A stretch of 64,000 nucleotides of DNA, from NCBI GenBank assembly GCA_965203605.1, contig OZ241902.1, forward strand, positions 930,001 through 994,000, read 5' to 3'. The position numbers and the translations under genes were made by a program. This stretch comes from JAPOUP01 sp965203605 (GTDB taxonomy: Bacteria > Pseudomonadota > Alphaproteobacteria > Rhodobacterales > Rhodobacteraceae). The notes under the pieces were generated by a model. That model searched no databases. It was given only the letters and a program-made list of their open reading frames with translations, and was not told where the DNA came from. This document shows positions 18,624-28,017 of the stretch, piece by piece; position 1 is the stretch's first letter; every line of letters starts with the position of its first letter.

Positions 18624-19907
18624 CTAGTCGCCAATCAAGCGCGGCAGCGTCAGCGAGATTGCCGGAATGAAGGTGATTATCATCAAGGCGGCGAAGATCG
18701 CGATGTAGAACGGCCAGATCGTCCGAACCGCTGTTTCCATCGGCAACTTGCCAACCGCGCATCCGACAAAAAGGCAGGATCCCACCGGTGGCGTGCACAA
18801 GCCAAGGCCCAGATTGACTAGCATGATCATTCCGAACTGCAGCGGGTCGACGCCCAGGCTATTGGCGACAGGCAAGAAAATCGGCGTGCAAATGAGAATC
18901 AGGGCGGCCATGTCCATGATCATCCCAAGCACCAGCAGCGCCGCGTTGATCATCAGCAAGATCAAGATGGGGTTTTCGGTAAGCCCGGTCAGAAGTGCCA
19001 CCGTCTCGTTCGGGACACGGTAAAATGTCAGCATGTAGGCGAAAGCCGCAGCGCAGGCGATCAGGATCATGACCATGGACGTGGTGCGCACTGACTGCAC
19101 AACGGCAATGCGAAAGTTGTCCCAAGTGATGCTGCGATAGACCACTAGGGTCACAACGAACGCGTAGATGGCCCCGAAGGCGGCGGACTCGGTGACCGTG
19201 AAAACGCCGGACAACACGCCGCCTACGATTATCACCGCTGTCAAGAGGCCCGGAATTGCGCCGAAGAAGCTGAGGACAAGCGCACCCAGCCCTGGGAATT
19301 TCTCCGCGCTGTAATTCCGGCGCACGGCTACCAGATACGCAGCCAGGGCCAAGCAGATGCACATAAGGACGCCTGGCACGACGCCAGCCAGAAAGAGCTT
19401 TGAGATGGAAATCCCGCCCCCGGCTGCTATGGCGAAAATGATCATGTTGTGGCTGGGTGGAATTATGATTCCCGCGATCGACGATGTAACGGTGACATTC
19501 ACGGCATAGTCCGCGTCATATCCCTTTTCCTTCATGACCGGGACAAGAATCGATCCCAATGCGGAGATGTCGGCCACGGCCGACCCAGAAATCCCGCCGA
19601 ACAACATTGACGAGAAAACATTGACTATTCCCAAGCCTCCACGGACTGCACCGACTGCAGCCGAAGCGAACTTTACCAATCGCATGGCAATGCCGCCATG
19701 GAGCATCAACTCTCCTGCAAAGATGAAGAACGGGATCGCCATCAGCAAGAAGATATTAATGCCCGAAATGATCCTCTGGAACCCGATCATCAATGGCAGG
19801 CCCTCGTACCAAAAGGCTGCCACGGCCGAAATTCCAAGGGCGAATGCCACCGGCACTCCGAGCAGGACGCAGATGGCGAACAGTCCAAGGAGAAATATAA
19901 GCCCCAT
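18624..19907 (-). CDS. dctM: TRAP transporter large permease (DctM)
   Basis: A 427-residue, very hydrophobic protein with about 12 helices and DctM landmarks: GVPVAFALG, FLLMAIPFFIFAGELM, SSMLFGGISGSAVADISALG and LGLCTPPVGSCLFVG. It is the sodium-driven channel subunit of a tripartite TRAP uptake system. ATG 19907 is the family start (MGLIFLLGLFA); the frame runs further upstream without similarity. It follows dctQ by 8 bases on the same strand. Confidence 0.92.
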   Translation of the reverse strand: MGLIFLLGLFAICVLLGVPVAFALGISAVAAFWYEGLPLMIGFQRIISGINIFLLMAIPFFIFAGELMLHGGIAMRLVKFASAAVGAVRGGLGIVNVFSSMLFGGISGSAVADISALGSILVPVMKEKGYDADYAVNVTVTSSIAGIIIPPSHNMIIFAIAAGGGISISKLFLAGVVPGVLMCICLALAAYLVAVRRNYSAEKFPGLGALVLSFFGAIPGLLTAVIIVGGVLSGVFTVTESAAFGAIYAFVVTLVVYRSITWDNFRIAVVQSVRTTSMVMILIACAAAFAYMLTFYRVPNETVALLTGLTENPILILLMINAALLVLGMIMDMAALILICTPIFLPVANSLGVDPLQFGMIMLVNLGLGLCTPPVGSCLFVGCAVGKLPMETAVRTIWPFYIAIFAALMIITFIPAISLTLPRLIGD

Positions 19908-19915
19908 GAATGTTC

Positions 19916-20452
19916 CTATTGAATTGTGTCGCTGCGTTGGTCCAGTCCTAGCGCGAGGCGCATCAGATGGCCCAAGGAAAACAGGAGGATGAGTGCGCCG
20001 CTGATCGTCAAGGGCAGGGAGCGGAGCCCTTCGGGCAATTGAATCAGGGGGATCATTGAACCCCATTTGAATAACGTGAGTTTGGTGCCGTAGAAGAGCA
20101 TCAGCCCGCCGAACATGGCCATTAACGCATCGGTCGCAGTGACGAAGATTGTTCGGACCCATGTCGGCACGGCGCCGCGAAGCACAGTCACTGAAAGATG
20201 CGAATGCTCATGCACGCCGACGGCGGCACCCAGGAATGCGATGGTCATCACCAGCAGCAATGCGGCCTGTTCGACCCAGGTTGGCGTTGCGTTCAGGATG
20301 TATCTCCCGAATACCAGCCAACCGAAGATGACCGTCAAGAAGACCAGGGAAACGCCCGTCACCAGCCGGCAAATTGCGGCGACGCCGTCCAGAAACGCGT
20401 CGATTGGCTTGACGAAGTCGCAGGGCGAATTCCCGGCTTCCGGGTCTGGCAT
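19916..20452 (-). CDS. dctQ: TRAP transporter small permease (DctQ)
   Basis: A 178-residue protein with four membrane helices and DctQ features (FGRYILNATPTWVEQ, AFLGAAVGVHEHSHL). It bridges the binding protein and DctM. ATG 20452 with a GAGAG-like ribosome site is chosen; a longer frame reaches 20521 but would overlap the hairpin and the end of dctP. Confidence 0.88.
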   Translation of the reverse strand: MPDPEAGNSPCDFVKPIDAFLDGVAAICRLVTGVSLVFLTVIFGWLVFGRYILNATPTWVEQAALLLVMTIAFLGAAVGVHEHSHLSVTVLRGAVPTWVRTIFVTATDALMAMFGGLMLFYGTKLTLFKWGSMIPLIQLPEGLRSLPLTISGALILLFSLGHLMRLALGLDQRSDTIQ

Positions 20453-20470
20453 GTGAATTCTCTCGGCATG

Positions 20471-20503
20471 ATGCGCCCCCGAAGGTGTCGTGCGGGGGCG
20501 CAT
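20471..20503 (-). promoter_or_regulatory. Intercistronic hairpin between dctP and dctQ
   Basis: A perfect 10-bp inverted repeat (ATGCGCCCCC / GGGGGCGCAT) with a 13-base loop sits between the dctP stop and the dctQ start. There is no T-tract. Placement fits an mRNA-protecting or attenuating hairpin that raises binding-protein levels over permease levels. Confidence 0.6.
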
Positions 20504-20517
20504 TGCATAGACTACGC

Positions 20518-21501
20518 TCAATTGGTCGCTTGGATCAACTCCACCAGCGGGCGCAAATCGGGATTGGCCGCCAAGTAGTCTTCGTAGACCGGCGCCATCG
20601 CAGCCTGGAACGGATCCTTGTCAGCGATCTCGTTCGTGACGACACCGGCTTCCTCGACCATCTTGCGACTTGTGGCCTCGCGATCAGTCCATAGCTTGCG
20701 CTGCAATTCAGCTGATTCGACTGCGGCCTCCTTCACCGCCGCCTTATGCGCGTCGGACAACGCGTTGTAGACGTCGGCATTGATGCAGAGGCATTCCGGT
20801 ATGATAAGGTGCTGGCTGAGGGAGTAGTAGCCGGCGACTTCGAAATGTCCCGTTGATTCGTAGGACGGCCAGTTGTTTTCCGCCCCATCGACCACACCAG
20901 TCTTGAGCGCCTGATAGACCTCGGCAAATGCCATTGGAGAAGGGTTTCCACCGAGTTCCGAGATCATGCCAGAGTAGAGGTCATTGTTCATGACCCTCAC
21001 CTTCATGCCAGCCACGTCCTCGGGCGCATTGATCGGTTTGGTTCCATTATAGAACGACCGTGCGCCTGCATCGTACCATGCAAGTGGAATCAAGCCCTTC
21101 GCGGCCATTCCTTCTGCGATTTTGGCGCCGCCTTCACCGTTAAGAACTCGGAACATGTGAGGCACATCCTTGAAAATGAACGGCAACGACACGACATTTG
21201 CCTCGGCAGCGACCGGCCCGATCGGGCCAAGGTTGAAGTTCCCGATTTCAAGTCCGCCAAGACGCACCTGCTCTATTGCGTCAGGTTGATTGCCCAGCGT
21301 TCCTCCGTGGAACATCTGAAGCGTGATCTCCCCGTCAGTCTTTTCTGAGACGAGTTCGGCGAACTTGTCCATCGCAACAGTGTTGGGATAGCCGTCGACA
21401 TGAATGTTCCATCCGCGCCATTCAGCGGCCGATGCACCATGGCCGAACAAAGTCAGGGCGGCCGCAGCGCCGATCATGGATGTCCTTATCTTCTTGTACA
21501 T
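20518..21501 (-). CDS. dctP: TRAP transporter substrate-binding protein (DctP)
   Basis: A 327-residue periplasmic protein. A signal peptide is clear (KKIRTSMIGAAAALTLFGHGASA, cleavage after ASA-A). TRAP-binding landmarks: GGTLGNQPDAIEQVRLG, LPFIFKD, the substrate-arginine region GMKVRVMNN, and ALKTGVVDGAENNWPSY. The family usually binds organic acids, including sugar acids. First gene of the dctPQM operon; ribosome site AAGGGAG before the ATG. The substrate cannot be read from sequence, but the surrounding catabolic genes suggest a sugar acid or related carbon source. Confidence 0.92.
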   Translation of the reverse strand: MYKKIRTSMIGAAAALTLFGHGASAAEWRGWNIHVDGYPNTVAMDKFAELVSEKTDGEITLQMFHGGTLGNQPDAIEQVRLGGLEIGNFNLGPIGPVAAEANVVSLPFIFKDVPHMFRVLNGEGGAKIAEGMAAKGLIPLAWYDAGARSFYNGTKPINAPEDVAGMKVRVMNNDLYSGMISELGGNPSPMAFAEVYQALKTGVVDGAENNWPSYESTGHFEVAGYYSLSQHLIIPECLCINADVYNALSDAHKAAVKEAAVESAELQRKLWTDREATSRKMVEEAGVVTNEIADKDPFQAAMAPVYEDYLAANPDLRPLVELIQATN

Positions 21502-22371
21502 GAGATTCTCCCTTGCGTGTGTTCAGAGAGCTCGCGGCGACTGGTGGAAGTCAATCTTGTTCGAAGATCAAAGTCTCCGAAGCAAATCGAAATGTGACCA
21601 CAGCGACGCATTCCACGCTCCTTCTGTCAAGTTCGGCGGCCAAGCCCTCGTTCAAGTACAGGCCGCCATGTTCTTTCGTAAAAGCATCTGATAGACTAGT
21701 ATGCCAGATTGTCAAGGAGATTGTCGGTTGCTTCAGATCCGCCAACTCTCAGTCATTTGAACGGGTGTGCGCGTCGGTTGAGTGACGTGGGCTTGCGCCA
21801 ACGCGGAACCTAAGTCCGAGCGATGCCACAGGGTCGGCTGCCAGTTCGGTCCCTGCCAGTCCACCTCTGCCGTTTCAGCTAGTGCTCCGGCTGCGTCGCC
21901 CGTCGTTCGGTCGAAGACCCGCCGCCGTTCCGCGTGCTTGGCCAGGCTGTGTGTGACATTGCACTCCGACGCCAGAACTGACCTCCTGTAGTGGGCCCGG
22001 GTCACCGCCGCCGTCCCGGCGGAGCTGGGCGACCGGCCTGCGGGGCTGGCGGCGGACCCTGCGTCGGGCGTCCCGGACCCCGCCGGCGGCGCGGCGGCGA
22101 CGGGGCTTCCTGCGGGCGTCTGGACGGGACGCCGCCGCCCATGGGCTTCGGTGCGGCGGCCGCGCACATCGCGGAGGCCATGGAGTCCGGGCGCGGGGAC
22201 CCGCGGGAGGCTGGCCGACCTGCCCGGCTGGCGGGCGAACCAGCCCGCAGCGGTATGGTCAACATTCTGGGCTACACCCAAAGAAGAACATGTCGCAACG
22301 CTTGCGCACCGTGGCGAAGTAGGTCCACCCGCGATTCCGCGATGTCAATTGAAATCCGTAACCGTGCAGGG
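21502..22371. other. Gene-poor stretch with a GC-rich insert
   Basis: About 870 bases upstream of dctP. The part around 21990-22260 is far more GC-rich than its flanks and looks like foreign, perhaps IS-derived, sequence. None of its frames match a transposase I recognise. The dctP promoter should lie in the AT-richer 21502-21780 part. Confidence 0.4.
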
Positions 22372-23196
22372 CTATCGCTTTTGGAATTTTCGTCGCAACA
22401 AACGGGAACAGATTGTGAACAGAAGCGGCGCTCCTGTCGCGATTGTGGTCAAGCTTGGATGATTTCCGGCATCAACGCGACGATAGAGGCCCAAACGCGA
22501 TTGCCCTGGTAACCGTGGACCCTGGAATGCGAGCGATGCCACATATCGGTCCCGATCATCGGTGACTGGCACCGAAACAGCGGTCATATCTTCGAAGAGC
22601 TCTTCGTCGTCAAGTGCGTAACCGCGTTGAGCGACGCGCTCTGTGTCCTTGATAAGCGCCGACGAATCGACAACAGTCTTTTGTGTACAACGTTTTAGGT
22701 TCATCGCCGAAACAAATCTGCGCCGCCGGGCAAGCGGCAGGCTCGCAAGGAATACCTTGCCGCTCGTCGTGCAATGGAAGGGAACATTGGTGCCGACCGG
22801 AAGCTGAGTTCGAAGTGGCCAGTCGATCCCGACGTGATCGACATAGTGCATGCCCGTGTCGTGAGGGACGATGAAATTCACTGCTTCTCCGGGTCGCGCC
22901 GCAATGTCGACGAGTATCTGGTGCCTTGCGATACTGGATCTCGAGAAGTGCAGGATCCCGGAACCAATACTGCGCAATCGGAACGCCGGTCGAAGCCGTT
23001 GTCCATATGGCTCCCGTTCAGGAAATCCTTCCTGTACAGACGTATTGCGGAGGTGGTGTATGGTTTGCTTCGGATGTCCAGGACGTTGGTTGATCTCCGA
23101 TGGAGTTGTCGGCGCATCGCAATTCGCGACAGCTTCGACAATCAGGGCATTCCTGAGGTTGGTCGGCGTGCGCCTGTGATCCGGCAACTGTATCAT
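22372..23196 (-). CDS. IclR family transcriptional regulator, C-terminus possibly shifted
   Basis: From ATG 23196 the protein has an N-terminal winged-helix region (TNLRNALIVEAVANCDAPTT, then PSEINQRPGHPKQTIHHL) and an IclR effector domain (PHDTGMHYVDHVGIDWPLR, PVGTNVPFHCTTSGKVFLAS, QRGYALDDEELFEDMTAVSV). IclR proteins usually control catabolic operons; the TRAP and dehydrogenase genes nearby are candidate targets. After AFQGPRLP near 22520 the residues lose family character. Another frame reads GNRVWASIVALMPEIIQA then stops, so a one-base shift near the end is possible. Confidence 0.75.
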   Translation of the reverse strand: MIQLPDHRRTPTNLRNALIVEAVANCDAPTTPSEINQRPGHPKQTIHHLRNTSVQEGFPEREPYGQRLRPAFRLRSIGSGILHFSRSSIARHQILVDIAARPGEAVNFIVPHDTGMHYVDHVGIDWPLRTQLPVGTNVPFHCTTSGKVFLASLPLARRRRFVSAMNLKRCTQKTVVDSSALIKDTERVAQRGYALDDEELFEDMTAVSVPVTDDRDRYVASLAFQGPRLPGQSRLGLYRRVDAGNHPSLTTIATGAPLLFTICSRLLRRKFQKR

Positions 23197-23366
23197 CCGT
23201 TTCTCTGGGCGATCGCCGTCAATGGACTGAATACACAGCAGTTCCCGCCAGGAATTCTTTCCTTTCATTATCAATTTCTTACAGAATCTCCGCGAGGTTT
23301 TTTTCGTAGACTTTCCGGCCCGAATCGGCCATCCTGCGGCCAAACAGGCAAAAGCCGGGCAGGAAA

Positions 23367-24700
23367 ATGTCCAGGGATTCCCTGCGAAAGCATCTGTCGA
23401 TGCCCGGCATGCTGCGGGCGGTCCGCGCATGCCTCCACCGCATCGCTGATCCGGTCAACACGCGTGGCATCAGCCTTTCCGACTGCCTGATGTCGGGCCT
23501 CGCGGTGTTCTCATCCAGGACACCGTCGCTTCTTCAGTCCGGCCGGCAGGTCCGGGGCGGCGGTGATCCGGTGATGGCGCGGAACCTCCGCCCGCTGTTC
23601 GGCGTGGGGCGGGCGCCGTCGGACACCTGGATGCGCCAGCGGCTGGACGGGGTCGACCCCCGCGCCCTCCGCCGCTGCCTGCCGGGCATCCACGCGGCGC
23701 TGCAGCGCGGAAAGGTGCTGGAGGGGTGGACGGTGTCCGGCGGCCATCCGCTGGTCTCCGTGGACGGCACCGGGTACCATTCCTCCCACAGGGTCAGCTG
23801 CCGCAACCGCTGCGGCAGGGAGCACCGCGACGGGACAACGACATACCATCACCAGGCCCTCGGGGCGGCGATCGTCCATCCTGACATCGGGGAGGTGCTG
23901 CCGCTTGCGCCGGAGCCTATCCGCAGGGAGGATGGCCCGGGGAGGAACGACTGCGGGCGGAACGCGGCGAGACGGCTCATCGGGGACCTGCGCCGGGAGC
24001 ACCCGCACATGAAGGCGATCATCGCCGGGGACGCGCTGGCGTCCAACGGGCCGCACGGCAGGCTGTTGAAGGAAAAGGATCTTCGGTTCATCCTCGGCGG
24101 GAGGCCCGGCGACCACGGGCTGCTGTCCGCTGGTCCGGGGCCAGCGGCACCAGACAGACGTGGGAGAGGCGCGACAGCAGGGCCGGCACCGTCCAGCGGT
24201 CCGGATGGGACCACGGCCTGCCGCCCACTGACGCGAACCTCCACCTGAAGGTCAACATGCCCGGATGTGGGGAGACAGGACAGGAAAGGTGAGGGAAAGA
24301 TGTTCCCGTGGGTCACCGACCTCCCGCTCGGACGGGACACGGTGATGTCCGTCATGCGGTTCGGCCGCCGCAGGTGGGCCATCGGGAACGGGACGTTCCA
24401 GACACCGAGGCAGGGGATCCGTCCAGGTCCGGGCACAGTTTCGGGCACGGCCACAACCATCTGGCGGACGTCCTCCCGACGCCCGCCATGCCCGCGTTCC
24501 TGACCGCCCGGGTGCAGCGGCACCGCTGCCCGCTGTCCGGCGGGGCGCGGAGGCGCCAGGGGCGCAACCCATCCCTGTGCAGCAGGCTGAGGGAGCTGGT
24601 CAGGACATTCGCGTTCCCCGACTGGCGGACACCCTGCCTGGCCATCGCCGGGCAGCCCGCCAGGGAGGACCACCCCGCCCTGATCCGGGCCGGTCCGTAA
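23367..24700 (+). pseudogene. Transposase, degenerate (DDE, IS4-like group)
   Basis: The first ~250 residues follow a known transposase family: ISLSDCLMSGLAVFSSRTPS, SVDGTGYHSSH (first D), TTTYHHQALGAAIVHPD, KAIIAGDALASNGPH (second D) and RFILGGRPGDHG. The gene then breaks near 24120; later pieces (FPWVTDLPLGRDTVMSVMR, then RSGHSFGHGHNHLADVL) lie in different frames. In the expected IENET catalytic segment it reads IGNGT, so the catalytic glutamate is also lost. High GC marks it as foreign. No clear terminal repeats were found. Confidence 0.8.
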
Positions 24701-24935
24701 CCGCCCCGACCACGCCCGAACCACCCCGATCCCGCCTTCGCCGACACCCCGTTTCCTGACACCGGACAGCCGCCCGGCCATCAGACGTGCGTACCCGCAA
24801 CCTGAAGCCCATGCCGTGCGTCGGAACCGGCTTTCAACCAGCCAGCAAATCCGCTAGCGGGAACTGCTGCTGAATACACGACGGCTCTTGCTCTTCGTTT
24901 CAATCGCTCGTAGGGAAGCAAAGGCGGAAAATGGA

Positions 24936-26576
24936 ATGAAGAGTCCTTTTTTGCAGATTCGAGGTGTTTTGGAATTCGATTTCGTCATTGTGGGTGCAGG
25001 ATCGGCCGGCTGTGTGCTTGCGAACCGGTTGTCAGCGCATTCGAACTACCGTGTCGCTCTTGTCGAGGCGGGAGGCCGGGATTGGAATCCATGGATTCAT
25101 ATCCCAATCGGGTACTTCAAGACCATGGGTAATCCGGCGATGGATTGGTGTTACGAGACCAGTCCCTGCCCTGGCTTGAACGGTCGGACCATTCCTTGGC
25201 CGAGGGGACGTGTGCTCGGTGGGTCCAGTTCCATCAATGGATTGCTCTACGTCAGAGGCCAGGCTGAAGACTATGATCACTGGCGCCAACTCGGGAACGC
25301 GGGATGGTCCTGGCAGGATGTTCTGCCATATTTCAAGCGATCCGAATCCTGGCGCGGTGGCGGTGCCAATGGTGACCTGCGCGGTGCGGACGGCCCACTC
25401 GTGGTGTCGGAAACCCGGTTGCGGCGCAGGATCGTTGATCTTTGGATTATGGCAGCGGTCAATGCCGGTTACCGCCAGAACCCCGATTACAATGGCGAAA
25501 GACAGGAAGGTGTCGGGTTCTTTCAGCAGACAGCGGATCGCGGCCGACGCTGCAGTGCGTCAGTCGCTTACCTACGGCCCGTCCGCCGCCGACCAAATCT
25601 TGAGGTGTTCACGAACTGTCACGCACAGCGTCTCAGATTTGACCAGGGTCGCGTTGTCGGACTGGAGATTTCCGGGCAGGGTGGTCGTCCCATCGAAATC
25701 CGGGTGCGCCGAGAGGTCATTCTCTCCGCCGGTTCAATTGGGTCACCGCAGATCCTGATGACTTCCGGAATTGGCGAAGGCGAGGAACTCCGCCGTCACG
25801 GGATCGAGGTTCGTGTTGACATAAAGGGTGTCGGCAAGAACCTGCAGGACCATCTCCAGACCCGACCGGTGTTCAGAACCGAACTCTCGACGATAAACGG
25901 CGAGACGGGGAACCTGTTGAAGAAGGTGAGAATTGGACTCGAATATGGCATGTTTCGAACCGGGCCAATGACCATGGCCGCGAGCCTTGGGACCGGTTTT
26001 CTCAAGACACGCCCGGATCTTGCGACGCCGGATATCCAGTTCCACATACAGCCGTTCAGTACAGATTTGCCTGGCAAGGGCACGCATGAATTTTCGGCAT
26101 TTACCGCATCCGTTCTTCAGTTACGGCCAGAAAGCTCTGGCCATATCCGCCTTCGCTCAGCGGATCCGGCCGATCCGCCTGAGATCCATCCCAATTATCT
26201 GGCAACCGATACGGATTGCCGTACGATCGTTGAAGGCGTTCGTATCGCACGGCAGATCGTCCGGCACGACCCTCTAGGATCGCATGTCAGCGAAGAGCAT
26301 GCCCCGGGACCCGAGATCGCGGACGATGACGACGAGGCGTTACTCAATTGGGTGCGCAACACAGCGACAACGATCTACCACCCCACCGGAACCTGCAAGA
26401 TGGGCAGTGACGAATTGGCTGTCGTTGATTCGCGACTGCGCGTTCATGGCGTTCCCGGACTTCGTGTGGCTGATGCGTCGATCATGCCGCAGATTGTATC
26501 GGGAAACACAAATGCGCCAACCATCATGATCGGAGAGAAGGCAGCGGACCTGATTGACGAGGATGCACGCTCGTGA
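24936..26576 (+). CDS. GMC family oxidoreductase (choline dehydrogenase-like)
   Basis: A 546-residue flavoprotein with GMC signatures: FAD loop VGAGSAGCVLANRLS, PRGRVLGGSSSINGLLYVRG (GMC signature 1), SAGSIGSPQILMTSGIG (signature 2) and the C-terminal active site YHPTGTCKMG with VADASIMPQIVSGNTNAPTI. These enzymes oxidise alcohols such as choline, polyols or polyethylene glycols. The next gene is a zinc alcohol dehydrogenase on the same strand. ATG 24936 is the most plausible start; a longer frame from 24888 adds unrelated residues. Confidence 0.9.
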   Translation: MKSPFLQIRGVLEFDFVIVGAGSAGCVLANRLSAHSNYRVALVEAGGRDWNPWIHIPIGYFKTMGNPAMDWCYETSPCPGLNGRTIPWPRGRVLGGSSSINGLLYVRGQAEDYDHWRQLGNAGWSWQDVLPYFKRSESWRGGGANGDLRGADGPLVVSETRLRRRIVDLWIMAAVNAGYRQNPDYNGERQEGVGFFQQTADRGRRCSASVAYLRPVRRRPNLEVFTNCHAQRLRFDQGRVVGLEISGQGGRPIEIRVRREVILSAGSIGSPQILMTSGIGEGEELRRHGIEVRVDIKGVGKNLQDHLQTRPVFRTELSTINGETGNLLKKVRIGLEYGMFRTGPMTMAASLGTGFLKTRPDLATPDIQFHIQPFSTDLPGKGTHEFSAFTASVLQLRPESSGHIRLRSADPADPPEIHPNYLATDTDCRTIVEGVRIARQIVRHDPLGSHVSEEHAPGPEIADDDDEALLNWVRNTATTIYHPTGTCKMGSDELAVVDSRLRVHGVPGLRVADASIMPQIVSGNTNAPTIMIGEKAADLIDEDARS

Positions 26577-26600
26577 TCGGGATTTGTTCCCCCACTTTAG

Positions 26601-26616
26601 TTCCGAAGTGCAACAC
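26601..26616. repeat. Possible IS30-type end remnant
   Basis: TTCCGAAGTGCAACAC matches 15 of 16 bases of the terminal repeat of the element at 15400. It lies alone between two genes. Confidence 0.45.
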
Positions 26617-26690
26617 TAGTGCCGTCGCATCGATGGGCTCCACTTGGTCGACGGGCAAGAGCCTTTCTTTGGCTGGAAGGCTGCATTGAC

Positions 26691-27683
26691 ATGAAAGCAC
26701 TTGTTTACAGCGGTCCACGTGCGTTGGATTTCAGGGACGTTCCTGATCCAGCTGTGGGTCCGGAAACGTGTTTGGTGCGGGTCGATTCGGTCGGAATTTG
26801 TGGTTCTGACATGCATGCCTGGCTCGGACATGACGAACGCCGTCCGGCACCGCTCATACTTGGCCATGAAGCTGCAGGAACTGTTGTGTCCGGGTCACGC
26901 GAGGGGCGCCGTGTCACGATCAATCCGCTGGTGACCTGCGGAGCTTGTAGAGATTGCCTCTCTGGAAGGACAAATATCTGCAAGGACCGCGAGATCATTT
27001 CCATGCCGCCCCGGGAAGGTGCCTTTGCCGAATATGTGTCCGCCCCGAAGGAGAACCTGGTCCCGGTACCTGCAGGAGTCTTGCTTGAAAGGGCAGCCTT
27101 GGTTGAGCCGCTCGCAGTTGCATGGCATGCGATCAGGCTCGCGGAAAGCATGCCATATCTGAACCTGGATTCTGCCCGGTGCCTCGTTCTTGGCGGAGGA
27201 GCCATCGGTTTGGGATCAGCGATCCGCCTTCAGGCGGCCGGTGCCGCCGATGTGTTTGTTGTGGAGCCAAATGGCCCGCGTCGAGACGTGATATCGCGGA
27301 ACACGACCCTTACGGTCACTAGCCTCGAAGAGATTGAACCCGAGGAGGGCGAATGGAATCTCGTCATCGATGCGGTTGGCTCCGCGAAGTCCCGAGCACA
27401 GGCTTTCCGGAATGTCAGACGTGGAGGTGTCATCGTACATGTTGGTCTTCATTCCGCCGAAGGTGGTGTTGACGCCCGAAGGATGACGCTTGGAGAAATC
27501 ACGGTCGTCGGAACCTATACATATACCGGGAAGGACTTTCGCGACGCTGCAAACGCTGTCTTCGCCGGTGTGCTAGGTTCACTCGACTGGTATGAGATCC
27601 GCCCCCTTTGCGACGGAAAACAGGCATTCGAGGAAATTCAAAATGGCGCCGTTGCGGCTCCGAAGATCATTCTCAAACCCTGA
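26691..27683 (+). CDS. Zinc-dependent alcohol/polyol dehydrogenase (MDR)
   Basis: A 330-residue medium-chain dehydrogenase. Catalytic zinc site: GICGSDMHAW and GHEAAGTV; structural zinc: four cysteines in CGACRDCLSGRTNIC. NAD(P) loop: LGGGAIGLGSAIRL. Closest in feel to sorbitol, L-iditol or threonine dehydrogenases. It oxidises a secondary alcohol or polyol in the cytoplasm, and could act after or beside the GMC enzyme encoded just upstream. ATG 26691 is chosen because it opens the family N-terminus MKALVYSGPR. Confidence 0.85.
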   Translation: MKALVYSGPRALDFRDVPDPAVGPETCLVRVDSVGICGSDMHAWLGHDERRPAPLILGHEAAGTVVSGSREGRRVTINPLVTCGACRDCLSGRTNICKDREIISMPPREGAFAEYVSAPKENLVPVPAGVLLERAALVEPLAVAWHAIRLAESMPYLNLDSARCLVLGGGAIGLGSAIRLQAAGAADVFVVEPNGPRRDVISRNTTLTVTSLEEIEPEEGEWNLVIDAVGSAKSRAQAFRNVRRGGVIVHVGLHSAEGGVDARRMTLGEITVVGTYTYTGKDFRDAANAVFAGVLGSLDWYEIRPLCDGKQAFEEIQNGAVAAPKIILKP

Positions 27684-28017
27684 ATGCGGGCCAAGCGGGC
27701 GAATTCAGACCTCTGTCCAAACGCACAACGCCCGGTATTTGGTAATTGAATTCACCGCATGCACCGTTGCAGCCCCATCAAATTGGAGTGTCGATTGGAG
27801 TCCGTGACGAGGCGGGACTGATTGATGGGGCCGTGATACTCCAGCGGTTAGGTGCAATATCGAGTTGCCCGTGACTTTCGGGACGGAAAGAGCGGCGTCA
27901 AGTGCTCGGTCAGACGTCCATTGCACCTGGTTCAGACATTCCTATGTGCAGACCCATTCGAGCCGAAAACTTGGCACAAACTGGGCCTGGCGGCGGCCCC
28001 TAGACCCAGACCCACGC
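27684..28017. other. Convergent intergenic stretch
   Basis: About 330 bases between two convergent genes. No gene, RNA or clear terminator hairpin recognised. Confidence 0.4.

Noticed and set aside
27820..27870. A CCAGCGGTTAGGTG string resembling a tRNA D-arm
   Set aside because: The rest of a cloverleaf is missing.
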